This document shows, piece by piece, positions 1-6,814 of a stretch of DNA of 7,848 nt (position 1 is the first letter of the stretch; the number at the start of each line of letters is the position of its first letter). The position numbers were made by a program, and so were the translations under genes. The stretch is from Methanobacteriaceae archaeon. Lineage in GTDB: Archaea > Methanobacteriota > Methanobacteria > Methanobacteriales > Methanobacteriaceae. The notes under the pieces are model-generated. The model ran no database searches. It saw only the letters and a program-made list of their open reading frames with translations, and was not told the DNA's origin. The stretch is taken from positions 1 through 7,848 of the forward strand of contig CAAGFH010000198.1 of assembly GCA_900769095.1 (NCBI GenBank). Reading direction: 5' to 3'.

Positions 1-50
1 AAATTAAAAAAAAAACAAAAATTCAACTAAAAATTTTGCGTCACATCCTC

Positions 51-86
51 AAAAAAAGAAAAAAAGGAAATAATCTAAATTATTCC
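51..86 (-). terminator. Hairpin plus T-tract terminator of the YeiH-family gene
   Basis: Read on the minus strand, GGAATAAT and ATTATTTCC pair with one bulged base around a four-base loop that holds most of the stop codon (arms 79-86 and 66-74). T7-C-T7 follows (51-65). A T-rich tract is the usual archaeal termination signal and the hairpin may add to it. The function is inferred from position and composition. Confidence 0.6.
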
Positions 87-1106
87 CATAGTAAACTGTA
101 ATATTATACTAACAACGATAATGGAAATCCAGCAGCAAGCACCAAGGATAATTGGTTTGGTTCCAGATTTAACTAATTTTACAATATCTGTATGAAGCCC
201 AATAGCTGCCATAGCAAGGATAATGAAGAATTTACTTAACTCCTTAAATGGTACGAATACATTTGCATCTACACCAAAGTTTACTGCAAGTGTTGTAATT
301 ATTGAAGCTATTACAAAGTACAAGATAAACATTGGAAATGCTTTTTTAAGTGAGAACTGCCCACCTTCATATTCTGCCTTTTTTGAAGTAAAAACAGATA
401 ATGCAAGAGTAATTGGAATAATAGCTAAAGTACGTGTTAATTTAACTGTACTTGCTTTATCAAGAGTTTGACTTCCAAGTCCCCACATATTATCCCATGT
501 AGTAGCTGCTGCAGTTACAGATGATGTATCATTAATCGCTGTTCCTGCAAATAACCCGAATGGTCCTCCATCAACTGTAGAAAATCCAATGAGTTTACCT
601 AAAGACGGGAAGATAATTGCTGCTAATACATTAAAGAAGAAAATTACTGAAATTGACTGTGCAACTTCTTCTTCATCAGCATTGATTACTGGTGCTGTTG
701 CAGCAATAGCTGAACCTCCACAAATGGATGATCCAACACCAATTAAAATTGCTGATTTTTCTTCAATGTCCAAGACCTTCTGCATTATAAATGCAACAAT
801 TAAAGCAACAGATATTGTTGCAATAATAATTGGTAAAGACTGAATCCCTGTTTGTAAAATAACATTTAAATTCAATCCAAATCCTAAAAGGACAACTGCA
901 GCTTGAAGGACATATTTGGATGTGAAACTAATTCCATCATCGAATTTATCCTTTTTATGCCATACAAGTGAAATTAACATTCCCAATATGATTGCAATAA
1001 TCGGACCACCAATCACAGGAAACATATTTCCCAATACTAAAGATGGAATGGCAATAATTAAACAAACTATTACACCATACGAATATTTTGAAATTGAATT
1101 AAACAT
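75..1106 (-). CDS. YeiH/UPF0324-family membrane protein (putative sulfate exporter family transporter)
   Basis: This is a 343-residue polytopic inner-membrane protein of the YeiH/UPF0324 family (PF03601), about the family's usual length of 330-350. Most of its length is hydrophobic, consistent with roughly ten membrane segments. Family hallmarks are visible: the Gly-rich GSSICGGSAIAA stretch near the middle, a following AxxPVI, and the NDTSSVTAA motif. Databases often call the family a sulfate exporter, but the substrate is not shown by the sequence. The frame stays open upstream to a possible start at 1229. I chose the Met at 1104-1106 because the 41-residue extension is AT-rich-derived, has no family counterpart, and a TATA-like box lies about 26 bases before this ATG. 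The gene is divergent from the Ig-like protein gene and looks monocistronic. It is intact. Confidence 0.88.
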   Translation of the reverse strand: MFNSISKYSYGVIVCLIIAIPSLVLGNMFPVIGGPIIAIILGMLISLVWHKKDKFDDGISFTSKYVLQAAVVLLGFGLNLNVILQTGIQSLPIIIATISVALIVAFIMQKVLDIEEKSAILIGVGSSICGGSAIAATAPVINADEEEVAQSISVIFFFNVLAAIIFPSLGKLIGFSTVDGGPFGLFAGTAINDTSSVTAAATTWDNMWGLGSQTLDKASTVKLTRTLAIIPITLALSVFTSKKAEYEGGQFSLKKAFPMFILYFVIASIITTLAVNFGVDANVFVPFKELSKFFIILAMAAIGLHTDIVKLVKSGTKPIILGACCWISIIVVSIILQFTMGII

Positions 1107-1126
1107 GTGATATAATATAAATTTTA

Positions 1127-1136
1127 ATTTATAAAT
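1127..1136 (-). promoter_or_regulatory. TATA box (box A) for the YeiH-family gene
   Basis: The minus strand reads ATTTATAAAT here, centred about 26 bases upstream of the chosen ATG. Archaeal TATA boxes sit about 26 bases before transcription start, so transcription would begin at or next to the ATG. That predicts a leaderless mRNA and fits the absence of any Shine-Dalgarno motif. In such AT-rich DNA a chance match is possible. Confidence 0.45.
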
Positions 1137-1289
1137 ATGTTTAGATAACAATTGACATAATAATGATGAAAAAAGCATATAATTGCGAAATATCAACAAT
1201 ACTTCATTAATTAAGCATTTTATCCTCAAACAAATATGAAAACATTTATAATGACAAGATAAAGAAATATTAAATAAAGAAGTTAAGTT

Positions 1290-1315
1290 GTAATAAGTTA
1301 TACTAACATTATTAC
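1290..1315. promoter_or_regulatory. Dyad flanking a TATA-like box before the Ig-like protein gene
   Basis: GTAATAA (1290-1296) and TTATTAC (1309-1315) form a perfect 7-base inverted repeat separated by 12 bases. The spacer contains a TATA-like GTTATACT (1297-1304), whose position predicts transcription start near 1328, about 24 bases before the ATG at 1352. The rest of 1107-1351 is AT-rich with no convincing ORF. Operator function is an inference. Confidence 0.35.
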
Positions 1316-1341
1316 TTCAATAATTTATTTTTGTATAAAGT

Positions 1342-1347
1342 AGGTGA
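1342..1347 (+). promoter_or_regulatory. Shine-Dalgarno site AGGTGA
   Basis: AGGTGA is a full match to the anti-Shine-Dalgarno core of methanogen 16S rRNA. It lies four bases before the ATG at 1352 and fixes that start. Confidence 0.8.
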
Positions 1348-1351
1348 ATAA

Positions 1352-1939
1352 ATGGAGAGAGATAAAATAATCATTATTGCTTTAATTGCCATAATCGCAA
1401 TTCTTTTAGTAAGTATTATTGCAATAATGCCTAATATAATGAAAAAAGACACACAGGTTACAATTAATAGTAATTCAACATTAAATGAAGGAGATTCAAT
1501 TAAAATAAGATTGATTGATGAAAATGGAGTTGCAATAGCTAATCAAAACGTAAACATTAGTATAAACAACGGTACTGTAACCGATTATCACTCAATAACT
1601 ACTGATAATCAAGGTATTGGAAAACTAGAGCTTGACAAAAAAGCTGGAAGTTATGATGTATGTGTTATCTACAGTGGAAATGACAATTATAAAGGGTGCA
1701 ATGCTACTAAAATGATAAAAATTGAAGAAGTGGCAGAAGCAGAACCAACATATACCCAATCAGCACCAACAGCTTACGCATACCAGTCAGACGGAACTCC
1801 AATGTATAGTCAAAGCGAAGTAGACAGATACATGTCACATAAATACGGTCCGGGCACTAATTATCACATTGGCAGTAACGGATATGTTGATATGGACGAA
1901 CCAGGATTTGATAATGCTGGAAACTGGATAGGATATTAA
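1352..1939 (+). CDS. Membrane-anchored Ig-like domain surface protein (hypothetical)
   Basis: This 195-residue protein is predicted to be tethered to the outside of the membrane. Residues 6-28 form one strongly hydrophobic segment (an Ile/Ala/Leu run) after a short charged start, and two Lys follow: a membrane anchor or uncleaved signal. Residues about 35-122 look like one Ig-like beta-sandwich repeat of the type found in methanogen adhesin-like proteins. Its features are NEGDSIKIRLIDENGVAI, a TTDNQGIGKLEL turn, and GSYDVCVIYSGNDNYKGCNAT; the two Cys (VCV, KGC) could form a disulfide. After an Ala/Glu/Thr-rich linker, the C-terminal 40 residues are Tyr/Gly/Asp-rich (YGPG, DEPGFDNAGNWIGY). No enzyme motif is visible. 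A strong AGGTGA site sets the start. The next gene begins 14 bases after the stop, so the two are probably co-transcribed. The specific role is unknown. Confidence 0.82.
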   Translation: MERDKIIIIALIAIIAILLVSIIAIMPNIMKKDTQVTINSNSTLNEGDSIKIRLIDENGVAIANQNVNISINNGTVTDYHSITTDNQGIGKLELDKKAGSYDVCVIYSGNDNYKGCNATKMIKIEEVAEAEPTYTQSAPTAYAYQSDGTPMYSQSEVDRYMSHKYGPGTNYHIGSNGYVDMDEPGFDNAGNWIGY

Positions 1940-1943
1940 TACG

Positions 1944-1949
1944 AGTGAT
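1944..1949 (+). promoter_or_regulatory. Shine-Dalgarno site AGTGAT before the secreted protein gene
   Basis: AGTGAT lies four bases before the ATG at 1954. It matches the anti-Shine-Dalgarno with one mismatch from AGGTGAT. It supports a real start for the signal-peptide ORF, even though that frame hits a stop nine codons later. Confidence 0.55.
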
Positions 1950-1953
1950 TTTG

Positions 1954-2661
1954 ATGAAAATTAAATATGCATTAATGGGTTAATAGTCCTATTTTTAGCT
2001 ATTGGAAGCGTATCTGCAGCAGAAAACATATCTGATACTATAAGTATAACAAATGAAGACCCAATAGAATCTGCTCCAGCAGAGACTCTTTCATTAACAC
2101 AGGATGAAAAAACCATAACTGCTTATGGGGATTTATATGGATATAGTTTAGAGGAAATTTCTACTTGTAAACTTTCAGATATTAACATCATACCAATATA
2201 ACAAACTAGCTAATGCAAAAATGATAGGTACGTATGAAACAATTAGTTTTGATACAAATCAATATGTTATTGTTAAAAAATCAGTAATTAAAAAAACAAC
2301 CAAACTAGTTTATTCTAAAAAATTTAGTAGTTACAAATCATACAAAAAGGCTTATGATAAACTATATTTTGGAAAATATTATGGTAGTTTCATTGGAGAA
2401 TACAAGTTCAAAGTTAAAAAAGTTGGAAAATATAGAGTAATGAAAGTCTATAAGACAACTAAAACAATTAAATACTTTAAAAATAGCAAACAAAGACTTC
2501 GTGCTTATGTTCATGTAAATGCAAGGCAATGTACATTAAATAAATACGGACATGATTGTTTTATTATGCATGTAAATTCATTAGGTCTAGATGGAACTAT
2601 AGCACACTACAAAATCAATACTTTTGACAAATATGACTGTGGTTATAGAACCTGGTTATAA
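1954..2661 (+). pseudogene. Secreted Lys/Tyr-rich hypothetical protein, broken by two compensating frameshifts
   Basis: I do not recognise a named family. The first frame gives MKIKYALMG and then TAA at 1981. The frame starting at 1980 continues a perfect signal peptide (LIVLFLAIGSVSA, cleavage likely before AEN) and runs as NISDTISITNEDPIE and so on to TAA at 2199. The original frame then resumes from between 2152 and 2201 and runs open to 2661, including the ATG at 2221 that would otherwise look like a start. Adding one G to the GGG at 1977-1979 and removing one base near 2199-2201 restores a single ORF of about 235 residues. The C-terminal 145 residues are Lys/Tyr-rich and basic (SSYKSYKKAYDKLYF, a KVYKTTKTIKYF stretch) and contain four Cys (RQCTL, HDCFI, YDCGY among them three; the fourth lies in the middle part, STCK). 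This suggests a small exported protein. Probably an operon with the preceding Ig-like gene. True decay or sequence error are both possible. Confidence 0.72.
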
Positions 2662-2669
2662 TTAACTTA

Positions 2670-2702
2670 AAAAAAGTCTATATTACTTTTATAGACTTTT
2701 TT
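2670..2702 (+). terminator. Strong hairpin terminator
   Basis: AAAAAAGTCTATA (2670-2682) and TATAGACTTTTTT (2690-2702) form a perfect 13-base-pair stem with a 7-base loop, followed by T-rich sequence. It starts nine bases after the stop at 2661. It ends the Ig-like/secreted protein transcript and separates it from the next gene. Confidence 0.8.
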
Positions 2703-2785
2703 ATTATTTATTTTAATATTACTACCAAAAAATTTATTAATTCTCAAATTTAAAAGAAATATTTTAAAATAAATAGGTTTTTAAA

Positions 2786-3884
2786 ATGTTTGGAGAATTT
2801 TCAGAAAATAAAATTAATACAGGTAGACAAAACGATTTGGATATTGCAAAAGGATTATCAATCTTATGGTTTTGGTCCATGTTTTACTTATTTCATTTTA
2901 TTTTAACTATTCTGCAAGTTTCCCATTTGAATATGTAGTTAATTGTATTCTAGGAGGACCTACAGCTGCACCGGTTTTCATGTTTTGTATGGGAATTGGA
3001 ATTGTTTATTCTAGACGTAGCCAACCTGAAATAATGATAAAAAGAGGAATATCTCTAATGATATTAGGATTATTAGTAAATATTTTTGAATTTATTTTGC
3101 CTCATTTTGTTTCAGGATTTCTTTTACATGATTCATCCATGTTTGGAATTTATGGTGGATTAATCCTTTTTTACGTGGATATTTTAGGATTTGCAGGGCT
3201 TTCATTTATACTGTTTGGTCTTTTTAAGAAATATAATCTAACAGATAAGCAAATTCTTACAATTGCAATAATAATGTCTGTAATTGGAAGTTTTGTAAGA
3301 TATATTGATTTTAACAATCATATTTTAAATATCATTTTTGGATATTTAATAGGCACAACTGACACATTTACAGCATTTCCATTGTTAAATTGGTTCATTT
3401 TCCCTATTGCAGGATATGTTTATGGACAATATTTTATCAGATCAAAAGACAAATCAGCATTATTTAAATTTTGGTCAATTTTTATACTTATTGGTATGAT
3501 TTATTTCATTATAACCTCAATTATCCCAGGAGGATATTTAACTGCTGAGGACACATATTACTTTTTAAATATTACTGCTGCTCTTATTACAGTTGTCTAC
3601 ATTCATGGATACTTAGGATTTTGCTATTACATATCCAAAAAATTACCAGAAGTCTTAATAAACGTGTTTACAACATTAAGTAAAAATATATAAATGTAAT
3701 TTACATTGCACAATGGTTTTTTATTCCATTAACATTAATATTTATAGTTTATTTAAACAAGAACTTTGTTTTTAATGATATAACTATAACCTTGATTTCA
3801 ATTGGTATTTTGGCAATATCTACACTAATTGCAATAGCAAATAGAAAAATAAGTCTACGCAAAAAGATAGATTTAATTAAATAA
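2786..3884 (+). pseudogene. DUF1624/acyltransferase-like multi-pass membrane protein, frameshifted twice
   Basis: This is a polytopic membrane protein resembling the DUF1624 (heparan-alpha-glucosaminide N-acetyltransferase-like) and acyltransferase-3 families. Those families move acyl groups onto sugars or envelope glycans; the substrate here is unknown. The start frame (ATG 2786) gives the family-type N-terminus RQNDLDIAKGLSIL. Loss of one base at 2864-2865 (TTT to TT would fit) throws it off, and the +2 frame continues with MVLVHVLLISFYF. The long central part (2866-3690) has about eight membrane segments and the GGPTAAPVFMFCMGIG motif. It stops at 3691. A second shift at about 3684-3692, in an A-run/AT-repeat (one base lost or two gained), is needed to reach the last two membrane segments (VIYIAQWFFIPLTLIF, LISIGILAISTLIAIA) and a basic tail ending at 3884. 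Repaired, it is about 366 residues. Weak ribosome site. It converges on the aldo/keto reductase with one base between the stops. Confidence 0.75.
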
Positions 3885-3885
3885 T

Positions 3886-5103
3886 CTAATTTAAAAGCTT
3901 AATAAAGAACTTATAAATTGGGAATCCGACGTGTTTAATAAATAATAAAACGTATTGAACGCCCGGAAACTCAAATTCCTTTTTTACTTTTTTTAATTCT
4001 TTGATAATATCCAATTTTTGAGGACATTTTCTTAGACATTTTCCACATCCAGTACATCTGCCTGCATTTCCAACACTTCCCATTAATCCGCCAACATACT
4101 GGTAGTAATTTATAAATGCAGCGTTTATAATACCTTTATGTCCAAATAAGTATTTTTCATTGTATATTTTCATACATTCCGGAATATTTACGCCTTTAGG
4201 ACATGGCATACAGTATCCGCAGGTTGAACAGTTAATTTTAAGAGATTTTCTTATTACTTTTTTAACTTTATCAACTGTTTCCAATTCCTCACTAGACATT
4301 GAGCCAGGAGTAGTATTATTTGCAACTTCAAGGTTTTCATTAAGCTGATCTAAAGTGTTCATACCTGAAAGTGCACAGGTAATGTTTTTATTATTTAAAA
4401 CCCACTGAAGTGCCCATTGAGCATTACTTTTAGAAGAATCAGCTTTTTTAAATACATTTTCAGCTTTTTTAGGTAAGTTTCCGGATAAGATTCCTCCTTT
4501 TAGAGGTTCCATTACTAAAACACCAAGTCCTTTTGATGCTGCATATTCTATTCCTTCAGAGCTTGCCTGGACATTTTCATCAAAGTAGTTGTACTGAACC
4601 ATTACAATTTCCCAGTCGTAGATATCTACAACTTCACGAAATTCTTCTTTTGGTCCGTGATATGAAAATCCAATGTGTTTTATTTTACCGTCAGCTTTTG
4701 CTTTTTTGATGAATTTAAATAAATCACGTTTAATTAATCTATTTATTGCTTTTAAGTCAACAGCATGAATTAAATAATAATCAATACAGTCAATGTTAAG
4801 TCTTTTAAGCTGTTCATCAAGTAGTTTTTCCATATCATCGTATTTTTTAACATTGATTGCAGGAAGTTTAGTACATATTTTAACTTTTGATCTTACTTCA
4901 GGTAAAATTTCACCTAAAAATGATTCGCTGTCACCATAAAGATATGCAGTATCAATGAAGTTTACTCCATTTTCTATTGCATGAAAAATAAGTTTTTTAG
5001 CTTCTGGTCTGTTGATTTTACCATTTTTAACAGGTAATCTCATTGCTCCAAATCCAAGAGGAGATATTTCATCACCAGTTTTTTTAATTAGTCTGTATTG
5101 CAT
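3886..5103 (-). CDS. Aldo/keto reductase with C-terminal Fe-S cluster domain (COG1453 type)
   Basis: This 405-residue cytoplasmic oxidoreductase has two parts. Residues 1-285 are an aldo/keto reductase TIM barrel with the catalytic tetrad in place: Asp51 and Tyr56 (FIDTAYLYGDSE), Lys79 (CTKLP) and His113 (YLIHAVD). The barrel also shows the GFSYHG and VQYNYFDE segments of this subfamily. Residues 290-365 carry two Cys groups, CSTCGYCMPCPKG (Cys292, 295, 298, 301) and CTGCGKCLRKCPQ (Cys350, 353, 356, 360), a ferredoxin-like pattern suited to [4Fe-4S] clusters. Electrons could therefore pass between an Fe-S carrier and a carbonyl substrate; the substrate is unknown. The frame extends to 5169, but the Met at 5101-5103 is where family homology begins, and the longer form would overlap the end of galU. 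It lies 31 bases downstream of galU in the same direction, probably co-transcribed. Intact. Confidence 0.9.
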   Translation of the reverse strand: MQYRLIKKTGDEISPLGFGAMRLPVKNGKINRPEAKKLIFHAIENGVNFIDTAYLYGDSESFLGEILPEVRSKVKICTKLPAINVKKYDDMEKLLDEQLKRLNIDCIDYYLIHAVDLKAINRLIKRDLFKFIKKAKADGKIKHIGFSYHGPKEEFREVVDIYDWEIVMVQYNYFDENVQASSEGIEYAASKGLGVLVMEPLKGGILSGNLPKKAENVFKKADSSKSNAQWALQWVLNNKNITCALSGMNTLDQLNENLEVANNTTPGSMSSEELETVDKVKKVIRKSLKINCSTCGYCMPCPKGVNIPECMKIYNEKYLFGHKGIINAAFINYYQYVGGLMGSVGNAGRCTGCGKCLRKCPQKLDIIKELKKVKKEFEFPGVQYVLLFIKHVGFPIYKFFIKLLN

Positions 5104-5134
5104 AAATAATCTTAAAAAAAGTAGTTTGGAGTTT

Positions 5135-5986
5135 TTAAGCTCCGTTAACAATTTCTTCCATATATTCAATTAAGTCTGCTTTAGATTCTTCATCATCCAT
5201 TGCAAATTCAATTGAGGTTTTTAACCATTCTAAACGGTTTCCAATATCATAGGTTCTTCCTTCGAAGGTAACACCGTAGATTGAATCTAATTTTTGAAGT
5301 GCATCGGTTAATTGGATTTCACCACCGACACCAGGTTCTGTTTCATCGATTTTATCAAAAATATCTGGTGTTAATACGTAACGACCCATAATAGCTAAGT
5401 TGGATGGTGCTTGATGAGCTAATGGTTTTTCAACAAGTTTAGAAATGTTGTAGATGTCTTTTTCGATTTCTTCACCTTTGATAATACCATATCTTTCTAC
5501 TTTTTCTCTTGGTACTTCTTCAAGAGATATTGCAGATGCTCCGTATTTTTCATAAACATCTATTAACTGTTTAGTACATGGAGTTGGTCCTTTTGTAATG
5601 GAGTCTCCAAGCATTACTGCAAATGGTTCATCTCCAACGTGCTTTTTAGCACAGTAAATTGCATCACCTAATCCTCTTTGTTCTTTTTGTCTTACATAAC
5701 AGATATCTGCTAAATCAGTGATGTCACGAACTTGTTTTAGACGGTCATCTTTACCTGCACTTTGTAAAGTCTGTTCAAGTTCAAATGATTTGTCAAAATG
5801 ATCTTCAATGGATCTTTTATTTCTACCTGTTACAATTAAAATATCGTCAATACCTGAAGCTACTGCCTCTTCAATTACATATTGGATAGTAGGCTTATCA
5901 AAAACTGGTAACATTTCTTTAGGTTGTGCTTTAGTAGCAGGTAAAAATCTAGTTCCAAAACCTGCTGCTGGAATTACAGCTTTCAT
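5135..5986 (-). CDS. galU: UTP-glucose-1-phosphate uridylyltransferase
   Basis: GalU makes UDP-glucose and pyrophosphate from UTP and glucose 1-phosphate in the cytoplasm, feeding surface glycan and glycolipid synthesis. The 283-residue protein has the nucleotidyltransferase signature AAGFGTRFLPATKAQPKE at residues 7-24 (Gly-rich loop, Arg13, Lys23). It also has the QRGLGDAI and VMLGDS segments (the latter includes the metal-binding Asp), KLVEKP, and the GalU-specific GVGGEIQLTDAL. The length is typical of bacterial-type GalU. The start is fixed by GGTGAT five bases before the ATG. A TATA box lies about 55 bases upstream of the ATG. The aldo/keto reductase gene follows after 31 bases. The frame is intact and codon use is like that of its neighbours. 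Confidence 0.95.
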   Translation of the reverse strand: MKAVIPAAGFGTRFLPATKAQPKEMLPVFDKPTIQYVIEEAVASGIDDILIVTGRNKRSIEDHFDKSFELEQTLQSAGKDDRLKQVRDITDLADICYVRQKEQRGLGDAIYCAKKHVGDEPFAVMLGDSITKGPTPCTKQLIDVYEKYGASAISLEEVPREKVERYGIIKGEEIEKDIYNISKLVEKPLAHQAPSNLAIMGRYVLTPDIFDKIDETEPGVGGEIQLTDALQKLDSIYGVTFEGRTYDIGNRLEWLKTSIEFAMDDEESKADLIEYMEEIVNGA

Positions 5987-5991
5987 AATTT

Positions 5992-5997
5992 ATCACC
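5992..5997 (-). promoter_or_regulatory. Shine-Dalgarno site GGTGAT of galU
   Basis: On the minus strand GGTGAT lies five bases before the galU ATG, a full match to the archaeal anti-Shine-Dalgarno. It confirms the start at 5986. Confidence 0.8.
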
Positions 5998-6037
5998 AAA
6001 ATAATTTTTTTAATTATTAATAACTATTAAACTAATT

Positions 6038-6045
6038 ATTATAAA
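6038..6045 (-). promoter_or_regulatory. TATA box of galU
   Basis: The minus strand reads TTTATAAT here. Transcription would begin near 6015, giving a leader of about 29 bases that contains the GGTGAT site. Inferred from sequence and spacing. Confidence 0.5.
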
Positions 6046-6054
6046 TAGATTAGG

Positions 6055-6060
6055 AAAAAA
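6055..6060 (-). terminator. T6 terminator after tRNA-Leu
   Basis: Six Ts on the minus strand about 20 bases beyond the tRNA 3' end. A short T-run is sufficient as an archaeal terminator for stable RNAs. It lies just upstream of the galU TATA box and would insulate galU from tRNA transcription. Confidence 0.45.
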
Positions 6061-6079
6061 TAAGTTTTTAAGTAAGTAG

Positions 6080-6163
<84 letters not shown>

Positions 6164-6204
6164 TTTTAAACAAAAGCAGTTATTATTAAGTATATTCATT
6201 AAGT

Positions 6205-6212
6205 TATATAAA
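6205..6212 (-). promoter_or_regulatory. TATA box of tRNA-Leu
   Basis: The minus strand reads TTTATATA, the archaeal consensus. The predicted start is near 6182, about 19 bases before the tRNA 5' end at 6163. It lies between the DUF371 stop and the tRNA, so the tRNA has its own promoter. Confidence 0.7.
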
Positions 6213-6223
6213 CTTAACTGTTT

Positions 6224-6637
6224 TTACTCTAATTTTATAGTAACATTCATTGTTTTTTCATTTTTTAAATCTTCAATCAAATCCAAATCCAAGTCACGTG
6301 CTGCTTTATTGGCTTTAATCATTAATGTACGTGAACAGGTATAATCACTTGTTCTTGCTACAATATCTGTTGGATGAGTTAATGTTAAATCTTCATGGCC
6401 AAAACCTACAATTTCATCACGTGCATTTTCAGTTTCTAAAATAACAGTTATTTTTGTATTGGAATTAGCTATTTTAGCTTTAAATTCTTCTGGAAAGTCA
6501 AACATTGATTTATCCATACTTGTTCCAATAATACAATCTGCAGTAGGTCCAATCTCAACATCTTTTGTTACCTCAAAAGTTGATTTATGTAGAGAAGTTA
6601 CATTCTTGTGACCTTTGGTTTGAAGTTTAAAAATCAT
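6224..6637 (-). CDS. DUF371 family protein (archaeal conserved protein)
   Basis: This 137-residue protein matches the archaeal DUF371 family (PF04027, COG2090), whose function is not established. Family-type features are GHKNVTSLHKSTFEVTKD near the N-terminus, the PTADCIIGTSMD segment around residues 31-42, a basic middle with ILETENARDEIVGFGHEDL, and THPTDIVARTSDYTCSRTLMIKANKAARDLD toward the end (listed here as family-like parts). There is no signal peptide or membrane segment, so it is probably cytoplasmic. No Shine-Dalgarno precedes the ATG at 6637. A TTTAATTA about 25 bases upstream suggests a leaderless transcript, with weak support. It lies upstream of tRNA-Leu in the same direction, but the tRNA has its own TATA box. 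Confidence 0.85.
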   Translation of the reverse strand: MIFKLQTKGHKNVTSLHKSTFEVTKDVEIGPTADCIIGTSMDKSMFDFPEEFKAKIANSNTKITVILETENARDEIVGFGHEDLTLTHPTDIVARTSDYTCSRTLMIKANKAARDLDLDLIEDLKNEKTMNVTIKLE

Positions 6638-6729
6638 AATTATACTTAGTCTTAAAAATTAATTAAATGTTTGCATAAGAATAATTAAAAACATCCACAA
6701 TAATTCTAATATCTCACATTAATATGTGT

Positions 6730-6740
6730 AAAAATATAAC
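6730..6740 (+). promoter_or_regulatory. TATA-like box and adjacent dyad before the DUF123 gene
   Basis: AAAAATATAAC (6730-6740) would place transcription start near 6761. Just before it, CACAT and ATGTG (6715-6728) form a 5-base inverted repeat with a 4-base spacer, a possible operator. Both are weak signals in AT-rich DNA. Confidence 0.3.
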
Positions 6741-6814
6741 ATGACACTTCAATTTATGAGAGCCCATATGATAAATCAAATAAAATGAATATGATAATCT
6801 ACATAATACTAACC

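Noticed and set aside
1..50. A-rich low-complexity contig start
   Set aside because: No ORF, repeat unit or RNA structure can be supported; it is probably just AT-rich intergenic DNA at an assembly edge.
223..1110. Three plus-strand ORFs of 64-84 residues
   Set aside because: All lie opposite the intact YeiH-family gene, have no ribosome sites, and read as antisense shadows.
4160..4348. Plus-strand ORF of 62 residues
   Set aside because: It is antisense to the Fe-S part of the aldo/keto reductase; no start signal.
5128..5143. GGAG/CTCC hairpin at the galU stop codon
   Set aside because: Only four base pairs and inside the coding end; too weak to call a terminator, although the nearby T7 run might contribute.
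5104..5169. N-terminal extension of the aldo/keto reductase (22 residues)
   Set aside because: It would overlap galU and precedes the point where family-like sequence begins (MQYR). It is more likely untranslated.
5808..6020. Plus-strand ORF of 70 residues
   Set aside because: It is antisense to the N-terminal signature of galU and its promoter; no start signal.
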